Counted from the first letter of the stretch, positions 7,817 to 16,773 are shown. The stretch is DNA of 64,000 bases from an uncultured Bacilli bacterium (GCA_905236715.1 CAJOMQ010000005.1:20433-84432), one strand, 5' to 3'. Numbers and translations are program-made. The notes: generated by a model not told the origin, from the sequence alone.

Positions 7817-7928
7817 AAAACATGTAATTAGAATTAAATTTTCGTGGAATCACCATATTATTTGGCTACGCTATGTTGCTTTTTCTCTTTTTCTTTTGTG
7901 CGTAGGGTGGTAAATTTATATCGTTGCT

Positions 7929-8804
7929 ATGCGAACAAATATTTATTTTGATCCAAAGAGTAAAAAATTTCCTTATCCGGAAATTACTGATAAACATTAT
8001 TTGATTGTTAAAAAAGATAATGGGATGGTTTTTGATGAAAATTATCCCTATATTGATAGGTCAAAGAAGATGCTCGGAAAACAAAAACGCTTGCGTTTTC
8101 TTTTAAAAGCTTTAGTTTTCCCAATGACCTATGTCCGTTTGCATTTAAAAATCAAAGGAAAAGAGAACCTGAAAAAATATAAAGATGTTTTAAAAGATGG
8201 GGCCATTACCATTTCTAATCATGTCAATATGTGGGACTTTTTAGCGGTTACTGCCGCCTTAAAACGGCAAATGCATGTCCTTGTTTGGGATAAGAATGTC
8301 AAAGGCGAAAATGGCAAATTAGTCCGTCTTATCGGTGGTATTCCCATTCCTAATGATAATTTCAAAGCGATGATTGCGTTTCAAAATGAAATTGAAAATT
8401 TTTTAATGGATGATCATGGTTGGTTACATATTTATCCAGAAGGTAGCATGTGGGAATATTACGCACCTATCCGCCCCTTTAAATTAGGCGCGGCTTATTT
8501 TGCGGTGAAAACTAATAAACCCATTCTTCCTCTCGCTTTTTCATATCGTAAGCCGAATAAATTTAGAGAAATGATTGGTCAACCAGGTTTTTATACCTTA
8601 ACCATTGGTGAACCTATTTTCCCCAATCAAGAATTAGCAGCGAAAGATGCGGAAATAGATTTAACTATTCGTATGCATGATGCGATTTGTCGATTAGCCA
8701 ATATTGATCCAGAAGAAAATATTTATCAACCTGTTTTTGATAACGATCAACGTGTTGACTATTACACAAATTCATACGGAAAAAAACATAAGAATTCCTT
8801 CTAA
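7929..8804 (+). CDS. 1-acyl-sn-glycerol-3-phosphate acyltransferase-like protein
   Basis: A 291-residue member of the PlsC/LPLAT family, which transfers acyl chains to lysophosphatidic acid at the membrane surface. The catalytic NHx4D motif is visible as NHVNMWD at about residue 98, and the substrate-binding EGS segment as YPEGSMWE at about 170. GGIPIPND and a late PILPLAF match the family's other blocks. A conserved 90-residue N-terminal extension, basic and partly hydrophobic (FLLKALVFPMTYV), could associate with the membrane. The gene is divergent from the glmM operon with a 225-bp gap. A weak -10-like TATATC sits close to the ATG and no Shine-Dalgarno site is seen. The acyl acceptor is not proven. 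Confidence 0.85.
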   Translation: MRTNIYFDPKSKKFPYPEITDKHYLIVKKDNGMVFDENYPYIDRSKKMLGKQKRLRFLLKALVFPMTYVRLHLKIKGKENLKKYKDVLKDGAITISNHVNMWDFLAVTAALKRQMHVLVWDKNVKGENGKLVRLIGGIPIPNDNFKAMIAFQNEIENFLMDDHGWLHIYPEGSMWEYYAPIRPFKLGAAYFAVKTNKPILPLAFSYRKPNKFREMIGQPGFYTLTIGEPIFPNQELAAKDAEIDLTIRMHDAICRLANIDPEENIYQPVFDNDQRVDYYTNSYGKKHKNSF

Positions 8805-8830
8805 TATTTTGTTTAATATGGTTATTAATC

Positions 8831-8854
8831 CGCACTTACTGTGCGCTTTTATTT
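8831..8854 (+). terminator. Weak intrinsic terminator
   Basis: CGCAC (8831-8835) pairs with GTGCG (8841-8845) around a 5-nt loop, followed by CTTTTATTTT. It lies just after the acyltransferase gene and overlaps the stop of the opposing membrane gene. Confidence 0.5.
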
Positions 8855-9231
8855 TCTAATCCAAGATAATGAATGATGGCGCCGGTTGCAGATAACAATA
8901 ATGAGAGATGTAACGCCATCGACATATAGCCTAATAAGCCATCTTCAAAAGAAGTAGTGCGCAAGATAATGTGTAAGGTAGTGAGCGCTACTAAACCGAT
9001 TGATAAAATCCAATAATAAATTTGGATATTTTCTTTCTTTTTAATAAAGAAATAAATAATAGAAATAATCGCCGTAGCAATGATAAATAAATACATGATA
9101 ATAGTGAAGAAAATATGAACAAAATTCCCCTTATCAATGGTAAAAATAAACCACACTGAAACACCTGTGGCTACAGTTAATCCCACTAAAGACATAATTT
9201 CACCAATGAGTCTAGCTGTTTTCTTATTCAT
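8836..9231 (-). CDS. Small four-helix membrane protein
   Basis: A 131-residue protein of unknown function with four predicted hydrophobic helices (about residues 8-30, 35-60, 70-90 and 100-120), separated by short polar loops including FIKKKENIQIY. No family motif is recognised. Its ATG overlaps the stop of the small upstream gene at 9224-9379 (ATGAATAA arrangement), so the two are translationally coupled and probably work together. It runs convergent to the acyltransferase gene. Confidence 0.65.
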   Translation of the reverse strand: MNKKTARLIGEIMSLVGLTVATGVSVWFIFTIDKGNFVHIFFTIIMYLFIIATAIISIIYFFIKKKENIQIYYWILSIGLVALTTLHIILRTTSFEDGLLGYMSMALHLSLLLSATGAIIHYLGLENKSAQ

Positions 9232-9379
9232 AGTGGGCTAGTTCCTCAAGAGATTGTTCTTCATCATTAATTTGTGTTTCTTCTTTTTTTAAACTAGTAA
9301 AAGATATGACTGTCGCGGTAATCGCAAATAGAGAAATCAAAGAAGCAATAATAATGCGAATAATTGTCTTTTTCTGCAT
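9224..9379 (-). CDS. 51-residue single-pass membrane micropeptide
   Basis: An ATG at 9379 encodes a 51-residue peptide: a basic start (MQKKTIIR), one hydrophobic helix (about residues 6-28), then an acidic tail rich in Glu (KKEETQINDEEQSLEE). Its stop TAA overlaps the ATG of the next membrane protein gene, typical of a real coupled gene pair. A promoter-like TTAATG-17-TATACT lies directly upstream, with 11 nt between the -10 box and the ATG and no Shine-Dalgarno site. No family is recognised; it may be a small accessory subunit of the neighbouring membrane protein. Confidence 0.55.
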   Translation of the reverse strand: MQKKTIIRIIIASLISLFAITATVISFTSLKKEETQINDEEQSLEELAHYE

Positions 9380-9390
9380 ATAACGAATAT

Positions 9391-9419
9391 AGTATAGCAA
9401 AAAATAACTTACTCATTAA
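9391..9419 (-). promoter_or_regulatory. Promoter of the micropeptide operon
   Basis: Minus strand: -35 TTAATG (9419-9414), 17-bp spacer, -10 TATACT (9396-9391). The ATG at 9379 is 11 nt downstream, so the transcript would have only a few leader bases. Confidence 0.45.
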
Positions 9420-9472
9420 GTAAATGAAAATGTGTTATCATATTAAAGGTTAATCTTTAAGGATGGATTATT

Positions 9473-10420
9473 ATGAAAAAAAGATGGATATTTATTCCCT
9501 TAGCTGGCCTTTTTATTCTCGGCCTCTTATTGGGTAGTTTCTTTGATTTACAAATTAACACTGCCTTATATGACCGCACTAATGGCTTTGGCTTATTTAT
9601 GGCGGCATTTGGGGAAACACCAGTCTACGCTTTTATGAGCACCATTGGCTTTGGTTTTGTCTTTTTATGCAAAGATTATAAGAAGTGGTGGCAAAGACTA
9701 ATTCTCATCGTCTTAGGTATTGCAGCATTAGGAATTACCACTTATTTCCAAGGTAAACATATCTTTAACATCAATGCTTATTACACTGAAAAAAATTCCA
9801 TTCAATTACTCGGATATGCTATTGGTTTATTAATTGGTTTATTGGGTGCCGGTGCGGGATATTTCTTATTTAAATACGCCACAGTGAATACTAAACAATT
9901 ACTCTATATTCTTGTTTTCTTAACTGTAGTTATTGGTGTTTCTATCGGCATTAATCAATTGGCTAAAACGTTTATGTCACGTCCTCGTTATCGCTTTATT
10001 GCTAATAATGATCTTATCGCTAGTGGTTTTAAAAACTGGTGGGATATGTCCGGAAAAGCCATCAAAGAAGCGTGGGTTGACAAAGGAACTGATGCTGTGA
10101 CTGGCTTAACCGTCACCAAAGAAGAATTCAAATCTTTCCCTTCTGGTCATATGTCTAATACGATGTCTTTGGTGGCCATTATGGCGATGTTACCAGTCAT
10201 CAATGATAGAATTAAAGTCAGACAAGAAATCATGCTTTGCATCGGATTAGCGTGGAATTTAGTTCTCGCTTTCTCTCGTATGCTCGTTGGTGCGCATTAT
10301 TTAAGCGATGTCTCTATGGGTGCGTTATTAACCGTTGTGGTTTTCTATGTCATTAATGAAATATTCTTACATGTATATGGGAAAATAAGCCTTTCAGAGC
10401 CACCTCTAGAAGAACAATAA
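9473..10420 (+). CDS. PAP2-superfamily membrane phosphatase
   Basis: A 315-residue integral membrane protein with about six hydrophobic helices. The three acid-phosphatase signature blocks are present: KTFMSRPRYRF (KxxxxxxRP type, about residue 165), FPSGHMSNTMS (PSGH, about 225) and SRMLVGAHYLSDV (SRxxxGxHxxxD, about 270). Members dephosphorylate lipid phosphates such as phosphatidic acid or undecaprenyl pyrophosphate at the outer membrane face. The insertion between blocks 1 and 2 is longer than usual and contains several Trp and Lys residues. AAGGATGG precedes the ATG. The nearby acyltransferase suggests phospholipid metabolism, which is only context. Confidence 0.88.
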   Translation: MKKRWIFIPLAGLFILGLLLGSFFDLQINTALYDRTNGFGLFMAAFGETPVYAFMSTIGFGFVFLCKDYKKWWQRLILIVLGIAALGITTYFQGKHIFNINAYYTEKNSIQLLGYAIGLLIGLLGAGAGYFLFKYATVNTKQLLYILVFLTVVIGVSIGINQLAKTFMSRPRYRFIANNDLIASGFKNWWDMSGKAIKEAWVDKGTDAVTGLTVTKEEFKSFPSGHMSNTMSLVAIMAMLPVINDRIKVRQEIMLCIGLAWNLVLAFSRMLVGAHYLSDVSMGALLTVVVFYVINEIFLHVYGKISLSEPPLEEQ

Positions 10421-10436
10421 GCATAAAATAAGGGAG

Positions 10437-10458
10437 TATCAACTCCCTTTTACTTTAA
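10437..10458. terminator. Bidirectional intrinsic terminator
   Basis: The stem AAGGGAGT/AACTCCCTT spans the gap between PAP2 and tyrS, which converge here. T-rich runs lie on the plus side and AT-rich sequence on the minus side. It overlaps the tyrS stop codon. Confidence 0.7.
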
Positions 10459-11667
10459 GATTGCTCTATGGAAAACTTTCTTTCCTTTTTTGATTTTGAT
10501 ACCTTCTTTTAATTGAGATGAAGATATCACCATATTGGGATCGTCAACCTTTTCCCCGTTGATGGATAAGCCACCCTGTTCAATTAATCTTCTTCCTTCT
10601 CCGCGCGAAGTAGTGAGCCCACATTTAACTAAGATGTTCAATAATTGGTCACCTTCTTGAGGGAAATCAGTAAATTCGGTCGTGGGCATATTATCATCGT
10701 CGCCTTCTCCGGAAAATAAAGCTTTCGCCGCTTTTTGGGCTTTATCCGCTTCTTCTTGTCCATGGACTGATTTAGTCAATTCATAGGCCAAGATTTCTTT
10801 CTTTTCATTGATACGGCTATCATCCCATTTTTCCATTTGACGGATTTCTTCCATCGGGATAAAGGTCAATAATTTAATGCATTTCATGACATCAGCGTCA
10901 TCGACATTGCGCCAATATTGATAGAAATCAAATGGCGAAGTTTTATTGGGGTCTAGCCAGACCGCGCCACCAACGGTTTTACCCATCTTTTGGCCTTCGG
11001 AATTAGTTAATAATGTGATGGTTAAAGCGTAAGCATCTTTACCCGCTTTTTTACGAATTAATTCGGTACCCGCGAGCATATTGCTCCATTGGTCATCGCC
11101 CCCAAATTGCATATTGCAGCCATATTTTTCATGTAATACATAAAAATCATAAGCTTGCATAATCATGTAATTGAATTCAAGGAATGATAATCCTCTTTCC
11201 ATTCTCTGCTCATAACATTTAGCGGCGAGCATTTTATTAACGGAGAAATGAGGACCTAATTCTCTTAAGACATCCATATATTTGAGATCTCTAATCCAAT
11301 CAGCGTTATTGATGATGAGAGCTTTATCGGGACCAAATTCGATAAATCTTTCCATTTGTTTTTTAAAACAAGCACAGTTGTGGTCAATATCTTCCACGGT
11401 CAACATTTTGCGCATATCGCTTTTTCCGGAGGGATCACCAATCATGCCGGTGCCTCCACCTAATAAAGCAATGGGCTTATTTCCCGCTTCTTGGAGCCTT
11501 TTCATGAGCACAAGTGTCATAAAGTGTCCAACGTGTAAAGAATCCGCTGTGGGGTCAAAACCGATATAAAAAGTGGCTTTTCCATTATTGACCAAGTCGC
11601 GAACCTCTTTTTCATCAGTCACTTGGGCGATTAAGCCTCTTTCTTGTAGTTCTTCATAAATACCCAT
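10450..11667 (-). CDS. tyrS: Tyrosyl-tRNA synthetase
   Basis: Charges tRNA-Tyr with tyrosine. A 405-residue protein of normal length, class I fold. The HIGH-type motif is DSLHVGHFMTL at about residues 42-52, the KMSKS-type loop is GQKMGKTVGG at about 225, and tyrosine-binding segments such as YDFYVLHEKY and GGDDQWSN are present. The C-terminal 70 residues form an S4 RNA-binding domain (SRGEGRRLIEQGGLSINGEKV). The ATG at 11667 has AGGAGGC upstream. It is preceded by a T-box leader with a TAC (Tyr) specifier, so it is induced when uncharged tRNA-Tyr accumulates. Confidence 0.97.
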   Translation of the reverse strand: MGIYEELQERGLIAQVTDEKEVRDLVNNGKATFYIGFDPTADSLHVGHFMTLVLMKRLQEAGNKPIALLGGGTGMIGDPSGKSDMRKMLTVEDIDHNCACFKKQMERFIEFGPDKALIINNADWIRDLKYMDVLRELGPHFSVNKMLAAKCYEQRMERGLSFLEFNYMIMQAYDFYVLHEKYGCNMQFGGDDQWSNMLAGTELIRKKAGKDAYALTITLLTNSEGQKMGKTVGGAVWLDPNKTSPFDFYQYWRNVDDADVMKCIKLLTFIPMEEIRQMEKWDDSRINEKKEILAYELTKSVHGQEEADKAQKAAKALFSGEGDDDNMPTTEFTDFPQEGDQLLNILVKCGLTTSRGEGRRLIEQGGLSINGEKVDDPNMVISSSQLKEGIKIKKGKKVFHRAILK

Positions 11668-11690
11668 GTTTTTGCCTCCTAAAATAAAAT

Positions 11691-11930
11691 CCTCTACTCA
11701 AAAACGGAGCAGAGGACGATATAATCGTGGTACCACCTCTATTTGGATAATCTTCGCAAATTATCCCTTTGTGTGTGCTTGACACTTCTCTATGACGGGA
11801 GAACCCGACTTACCTTACTATGATTTCAGGCAGCAGCTCAGGAATGTATTCGCCTTTATTGAGTTTCAGTTCTTTCACCAACCGAACCTGTCTCTATAAA
11901 CCGCTTAAAGGTTACTTGTTTCCGTCTTCG
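11691..11930 (-). promoter_or_regulatory. T-box leader (tyrosine-specific)
   Basis: On the minus strand the leader contains, in order: the AGAGA-like and GGTGAAAG stem I elements, the specifier loop GAATAC with TAC at 11848-11846 (Tyr), a long apical region, the T-box bulge AGAGGTGGTACCACG (11740-11726), and a terminator stem CCTCTGCTC/GAGTAGAGG (11715-11691) ending in ATTTTATTTT. The specifier matches the downstream tyrS. Uncharged tRNA-Tyr should stabilise the antiterminator. Confidence 0.95.
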
Positions 11931-11935
11931 CTTTG

Positions 11936-11963
11936 GTTATAGATTAATCAAATTAATCCGCAA
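11936..11963 (-). promoter_or_regulatory. Promoter of the tyrS T-box transcript
   Basis: Minus strand: -35 TTGCGG (11963-11958), 16-bp spacer, -10 TATAAC (11941-11936). It overlaps the 3' end of the upstream gene, and the start point would lie near 11929. Confidence 0.65.
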
Positions 11964-13574
11964 TTTCAATAGAGAGATAACCTTCACTAGTTAAATTTTC
12001 TCCATTGGCTTTTAAGCTTACCTTGGTTTCATCGATGCTATCATCGAATTCTTTAATTTTGTCGGTTACTGGCTCTAAATCAAAATAGAAATAAGTCTTA
12101 TCTTCAATTTTGGTAAATCCAACCACATCATCACTTTCGACGTTGCTATTTAAAATATCAAATAATTCCTCTACTAAAGCGTCGGTTTCCACTTCCCCAA
12201 ATTGTGCGGATTCAACACAAAAATAGGTTTTTTGTGAACTAGCTTCCATTTCCGCGGCTTTTAAAGTTAAGACAAGATTAGTTTCAAATCCGTTCACATT
12301 TAAGCCAATCACAAAAACGAGTGAATCATCTAAGATATTGCAATAGAAATTATCAATGAGGAAGTAAGCATAATCTAATTGACCATTCTGATCTTCGTGA
12401 TATACCACATCGCTATAACCGATGATGCCGCGGCTACGGAGATATTTATTAATGTCTTTTTCATTTAATTTGCAGACTTTTTTACTGCCAATCGCGGCAT
12501 AGCTAACTTGTGCTTTCGCGTTACCTAAAATCGTGCCAGCGTCTTCATTTAATTCATCCATATATGATGTATACAAAGTGACATCAGGAATACCAATCTC
12601 TTCTAATAGAGCTTGATGATTCATGGAAAAATTATGTATGTAGGATTTCGTTTGTTCATCACAATATTCATAACCATTAAAGAGATATTGGAAAACAGTG
12701 TTAAGTTTATCTTCTGGTAAATATGGAACTAATTTATCTAATTTACCACCGATTTCCGCTTTGATTTCATCAACCCCTAATTGTATGGTGAAGATGGTTT
12801 ATTAATAAATAAGTGATCATCATCGTTAGTTAATTTGTCGTTATTTTGCAATTTTTTCAAATCAACTTTCATGTCGATTAAATTATTCGTGGAGGTATCA
12901 AAGGTAATGAGATTTTCATTTTCCAAAATGGTGAAAACGTCTTTGACAAATTCATTTTGGTCACTGCCTTTTTTCAAAGAATCAAACATTACTTCTTTGG
13001 ATAATCTAATTTGCCAATTTTTCAAATCGAGAACAAAGAGGTCAAAATCTTTTTCATCGTTTAATTTCACACCAAACCAACCCAAAACTTTGACCGCGGT
13101 TTCTCTATTTAAAGAGAGGTTACCAAGTTTAAATTTATTAATGCCCATGACGAAATCATCATCTGTGGTTTCAATCGTGGATTCCACACTTAGTCTAGTT
13201 TTAAATTTCCAAGCACTTATTTCAATATAGGCCGTGACTTTATTACCTTTGGTTAAAATATAAATATTTTCTACTGGTCCATCGATATTAGTAAATTCTT
13301 TGGTCACAGTAGCAATCACTCCGTTAGCGTCTTTCTTAGTGATAGCGACATCTAAGACGCCATCATCATCGATATTATTAAGGCCACGTAAGAAGGCTTT
13401 ACTACCAACTTCTTGGGCAGTGGTTTCTCCATAATCAGTGACGTTTCTTCTCCCATCATAAGCGAGAGCCACTAAAACAACAGGTGTCCCCACAATGACA
13501 ACGAGCAAACCTAAAATAATCCACAAGGGAAGTAATTTACGGCCAATGCTTTTCTTTTTCTTTTCTTCTGCCAT
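11953..13574 (-). pseudogene. Membrane-anchored hypothetical protein interrupted by a -1 frameshift
   Basis: The frame starting at ATG 13574 encodes 265 residues: a lysine-rich cytoplasmic start (MAEEKKKKSIGRK), one transmembrane helix (about 15-38) and an extracytoplasmic beta-rich domain, ending at a TAG at 12779-12777. A second frame, open from 12798 to 11953, continues without interruption through the apparent gap. It reads TIFTIQLGVDEIKAEIGG onward, so the ATG at 12624 is merely internal. Restoring one base between 12777 and 12801 gives a single protein of about 540 residues. No slippery heptamer is obvious. Sequencing error, a true pseudogene or two-part expression are all possible. I do not recognise the family. 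The 3' end houses the tyrS promoter. Confidence 0.75.
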
Positions 13575-13582
13575 ACACACTT

Positions 13583-13588
13583 ATTTTA
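13583..13588 (-). promoter_or_regulatory. -10 box of the frameshifted membrane gene (leaderless layout)
   Basis: TAAAAT on the minus strand (13588-13583) ends 8 nt before the ATG at 13574. No Shine-Dalgarno site fits in between, so a leaderless transcript is expected. No convincing -35 is seen. Confidence 0.45.
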
Positions 13589-13652
13589 CAAAAAATGTTA
13601 TGTAAATACCAATATTTATTGGTGATGAAAAAGTCGTGGAAAGCATTTTTTC

Positions 13653-13680
13653 TTGTCTAATCTCGTTTACATAGTAAAAT
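13653..13680 (+). promoter_or_regulatory. Promoter of the amidohydrolase gene (leaderless layout)
   Basis: -35 TTGTCT (13653-13658), 16-bp spacer, -10 TAAAAT (13675-13680). The ATG at 13688 is 7 nt downstream. Confidence 0.6.
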
Positions 13681-13687
13681 TAAAGCC

Positions 13688-14974
13688 ATGAAAACATTAT
13701 TAAAAAACGCTCGTATCTTGACGATGGAAAATGAAAACCTTATCCAAGGTCATATAGTTGTTGAAAATAATAAAATTATCTATATCGGTTCTGAAGAAAA
13801 TAAATACGCTCCCTATGATATCGTTAGAGATGTCAAAGGCAATCTTTTGATGCCGGGCTTTAAAAACGCCCACGCTCATAGCGCCATGACTTTCTTACGT
13901 AGCAAGACCGATAATTTCAACTTGCAAGATTGGCTTTTTAAAGTGGTCATTCCTCGTGAACAATTATTGACCGAAGACTATGTTTGCGCTTTAGCAAAAG
14001 TAGCGTTTTTAGAATATCTCACCAGTGGCATCACCGCTTGCTTTGATCAATATTATTTCCCATTAGGCACCGGTAGAGCCGCGGAAGAAATTGGTATGCG
14101 TACCGTTTTATTAGGTACATATAACACTCTTTACGGGAAAGAAGATTTACGAAAACTTTATCATCGATTCAATGATAAGGAAGATAGCATAGTCACTTAT
14201 TGTTTTGGTATTCACGCTGAATATACTTGTTCTCCGGAAGAATTACAAACAATGTATGAACTTGTCAAAGAAGAAAATGCTCGCTTTTTCACCCATATTT
14301 GTGAAACCAAAAAAGAAGTCGACGAATGTTATGATCGTCATCAAAAATCCCCCGTGCAATTCTTTATTGATAAAGGCATTTATGATTTTGGTGGTGGTGG
14401 TTATCACTGTGTCTATTTTTCTCAAGAAGACGCTGCTTTATGGAAAAAATATAATCTCAGTGTAGTGACTTGTCCTGGGAGCAACACCAAATTAGCGAGT
14501 GGTATCGCCCCTGTTTATGATTATTGGAAACAAGGCATTAATGTTGCTATCGGCACCGATGGTCCGGCTAGCAACAATTCTTTAGACATGTTTAAAGAAA
14601 TGACATTAGTTTATGCTTCTAATAAAATTCAACAAAAAGATCCCACTGTTTTAGATGCTTTTTCCATCTTAAAAATGGCCACTGTTAATGGTGCTATTGC
14701 TATGAATTTAAAAGATTGTGATGTCTTAGCCGTCAACAAGAAAGCGGATATTATTGAAATTGATTTATCAAGACCAAATATGCAACCAATTAACAATATT
14801 ATTAATAATATTGTCTTTTCTGGTAGCAAAGATAATATTGCCATGACCATGATCAATGGCAAAATATTATATGCTGACCGCCAATTTTATGTTGGTGAAG
14901 ACGTGAATGAAATCTATCAAAAGTGTCAACAAGTGACCGACCGCATTGAAAGAGAATTTCAAGAAAAGAGATAA
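13688..14974 (+). CDS. Amidohydrolase, 5-methylthioadenosine/S-adenosylhomocysteine deaminase-like
   Basis: A 428-residue member of the TRZ/ATZ branch of the metal-dependent amidohydrolases, which deaminate purine-type or related rings. The metal ligands are visible as NAHAHS (HxH, about residues 62-67), THICET (His, about 205), YHC (His, about 239) and GTDGP (Asp, about 292). HAEYTCSP near 180 is the substrate-binding His block of MTA/SAH and chlorohydrolase-type deaminases. DNFNLQDWL is a conserved family loop. Exact substrate cannot be fixed; guanine-like or adenosine derivatives are possible. The gene is followed 7 nt later by an unrelated zinc-ribbon membrane protein. Confidence 0.88.
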   Translation: MKTLLKNARILTMENENLIQGHIVVENNKIIYIGSEENKYAPYDIVRDVKGNLLMPGFKNAHAHSAMTFLRSKTDNFNLQDWLFKVVIPREQLLTEDYVCALAKVAFLEYLTSGITACFDQYYFPLGTGRAAEEIGMRTVLLGTYNTLYGKEDLRKLYHRFNDKEDSIVTYCFGIHAEYTCSPEELQTMYELVKEENARFFTHICETKKEVDECYDRHQKSPVQFFIDKGIYDFGGGGYHCVYFSQEDAALWKKYNLSVVTCPGSNTKLASGIAPVYDYWKQGINVAIGTDGPASNNSLDMFKEMTLVYASNKIQQKDPTVLDAFSILKMATVNGAIAMNLKDCDVLAVNKKADIIEIDLSRPNMQPINNIINNIVFSGSKDNIAMTMINGKILYADRQFYVGEDVNEIYQKCQQVTDRIEREFQEKR

Positions 14975-14981
14975 CTGAAAT

Positions 14982-16010
14982 ATGAGCATGAAGAAAGGAT
15001 ATTGTATTAAATGTCGCAGCACTAATCCTAAGCGTCATATTTTCAATGTCAACTCTGATGCGGTCAAATGCTATTGTCCCCGCTGTATGGCGGAATATAA
15101 ACCAAAAGTCGCTATCAATAACTTCAACCGCTTTATTGAAAACATGCAAGTCAGCGCGGATATTTCTTTTAAAATTGCTCGTTTACCAGATATTTCTTAT
15201 CAAAAATACGCTGATGTGTTGGAATATGAGTCTGATTATGTTCCCGCATTATTAGGCCGTATCTCTTCTTTAATTCTGGTTTCTACCTTACGTCATAGTC
15301 GCTTTTACGATGCAATGCAATTAATTACATTAGATAGTAATAAATTCCACGCTAATGGTTGCCATGAACAATATGTGCACTTCTTGAAAAGCGCTAATCA
15401 AATGGCCAATGATTATAAAGACAGAATGTTTAAATCTTTGACATTCCGTTCTTATTTTTATGATGTTGATTGCATTCGTTTATATGTATTAAGAATGGAT
15501 GAAATCCATAAATTTAAAAAATTCCTCGCCGAAGAATTAGCAGAAATTGAAGAGGCCGAATCTTTTGATTTGGTGAATAAAGAAGCGGAAGAAATCGATG
15601 ATATGGTTCACCATGAATTCGTGACCGCTGACGGGCATAAACATAGTTTCATTACTTTTGAAATTGATAATTACCCCCTTATTTCTACTTCGGATGAAAT
15701 GGTCAAAACAGGTGTGGAAAAATATCGTCCTTCAACTTTAGACGAAAATGATCGTAAATTGCGGTATATCAAGGATCAAATCTTCCGTAGTAATAAAGCC
15801 TTATCACGTATAGTTAATTTTGGTTTAGTGTTTGGCGTCGGCTTAGGTACCATAGGTACCATCCTCATTATCATTGGTTTATTTTTCACTAATAATAAAT
15901 TAGTGTTTTGGCCATTATTTATCACCGGTGCCGTTTTAATTTTTGTTTCTGTTATTTCCGTTATAGTACAAGCTATATTAAGAGTAAAATTAAAGAAAAG
16001 CCGTTATTAA
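14982..16010 (+). CDS. Zinc-ribbon protein with C-terminal membrane hairpin
   Basis: A 342-residue protein of unknown function. The N-terminus carries two Cys pairs, CIKC (about residues 8-11) and CYCPRC (about 30-35), which can bind zinc. The middle (40-260) is helical and charged, with an acidic run (EELAEIEEAE) around residue 185. Two strong hydrophobic helices follow at about 278-300 and 308-332, with a basic end (RVKLKKSRY). It is probably cytosolic with a membrane tether. The start could be ATG 14982 or 14988; both lie close after the amidohydrolase stop, suggesting one transcript. Its last 4 nt overlap tail-to-tail with rdgB. Confidence 0.65.
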   Translation: MSMKKGYCIKCRSTNPKRHIFNVNSDAVKCYCPRCMAEYKPKVAINNFNRFIENMQVSADISFKIARLPDISYQKYADVLEYESDYVPALLGRISSLILVSTLRHSRFYDAMQLITLDSNKFHANGCHEQYVHFLKSANQMANDYKDRMFKSLTFRSYFYDVDCIRLYVLRMDEIHKFKKFLAEELAEIEEAESFDLVNKEAEEIDDMVHHEFVTADGHKHSFITFEIDNYPLISTSDEMVKTGVEKYRPSTLDENDRKLRYIKDQIFRSNKALSRIVNFGLVFGVGLGTIGTILIIIGLFFTNNKLVFWPLFITGAVLIFVSVISVIVQAILRVKLKKSRY

Positions 16011-16023
16011 CGGCTTATTTTTT
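15998..16023. terminator. Terminator shared by convergent genes
   Basis: The palindrome AAGCCGTTATTAACGGCTT (15998-16016) is followed by ATTTTTTT on the plus strand. It contains both stop codons of the convergent pair. Confidence 0.75.
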
Positions 16024-16606
16024 TCTTCTCATAGAGATAATCAATTAATTTTTTTAATGCGGTTCCGCGATGTGAATATTGATTTTTTTCTTCTTCGCTC
16101 ATCGTCGCATAGGTCTTACCAGTGGCTTGACATATAAATATCGGATCATAACCAAACCCACCTTCTCCAAATGGAGATTCCGCTATTTGGCCATCAACAA
16201 TACTTTCAAATAAGATTGGCTCTTTTTCTTCATTTAATAAGACAATATCGCAGACAAAACGCGCACTTTTTTCTTCTTTAGTGGCAGCAAGAATCTTTTG
16301 CATCGCATTAGCATGTCCACCGCATTGCTCGGCAAACCTTGCGGAATGTAAACCAGGTAGATTATTCATCGCTTTTACTTCTAATCCAGAATCATCAGCG
16401 ATGACTGGCATATTGGTTAATTTAGCCACCGCTTGCGCCTTGATGAGAGCGTTACCATAATATGTATCCGCGTTTTCTTCCACATCTTCTGGTTTTAAAT
16501 TTAAATCAGATAAAGAAAAAACAGTAATTCCATGGGGATTTAATATCTCTTTTACCTCATGTAATTTATGTTGATTATTCGTAGCTAAAACTAATTTGTA
16601 TCCCAT
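16007..16606 (-). CDS. rdgB: XTP/dITP diphosphatase (Ham1/RdgB family)
   Basis: Removes non-canonical purine nucleoside triphosphates (ITP, XTP) by pyrophosphohydrolysis. 199 residues from the ATG at 16606. Longer reading frames starting further upstream run into the tRNA gene and were rejected, because homology begins at LVLATNNQHKLHEVKEIL. Family motifs seen: TNNQHK, YYGNALIKA, ADDSGLEV, PGLHSARFA, the GEGGFGYDPIF block and SHRGTALKKL at the end. A -10-like TATTCT is 10 nt before the ATG; alternatively it is read through from the tRNA-Gly 94 nt upstream. It converges with the zinc-ribbon gene. Confidence 0.95.
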   Translation of the reverse strand: MGYKLVLATNNQHKLHEVKEILNPHGITVFSLSDLNLKPEDVEENADTYYGNALIKAQAVAKLTNMPVIADDSGLEVKAMNNLPGLHSARFAEQCGGHANAMQKILAATKEEKSARFVCDIVLLNEEKEPILFESIVDGQIAESPFGEGGFGYDPIFICQATGKTYATMSEEEKNQYSHRGTALKKLIDYLYEKKKISR

Positions 16607-16699
16607 ATTCTTTTTAAGAATAGCACAAAAATATTTATAGATGTGATGATTTTCATTAAGCGTAAAAAGAAAACAGGCAAGCCTGTTGTTTTCGGTTGT

Positions 16700-16773
16700 T
16701 GGAGCAGGTGACGGGAATCGGACCCGCATAACTAGCTTGGAAGGCTAGTGTTCTACCACTGAACTACACCTGC
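16700..16773 (-). tRNA. tRNA-Gly (anticodon TCC)
   Basis: The minus strand folds into a standard cloverleaf: acceptor GCAGGTG/CACCTGC, D arm with TTCAGTGGTAGAA, anticodon stem ACTAG-C/G-CTAGT around CTTCCAA with anticodon TCC, and T arm GCGGG-TTCGATTC-type loop (GGTCCGATTCC). The terminal CCA is encoded. 74 nt including CCA. Confidence 0.96.

Noticed and set aside
12625..12776. Non-coding gap between two genes
   Set aside because: It is continuously open in the frame of the downstream part, so the gap arises from a frameshift and is coding.
16607..16729. N-terminal extension of rdgB reaching into the tRNA-Gly gene
   Set aside because: The extra 41 residues overlap the tRNA, have no family homology, and the conserved protein begins at the ATG at 16606.
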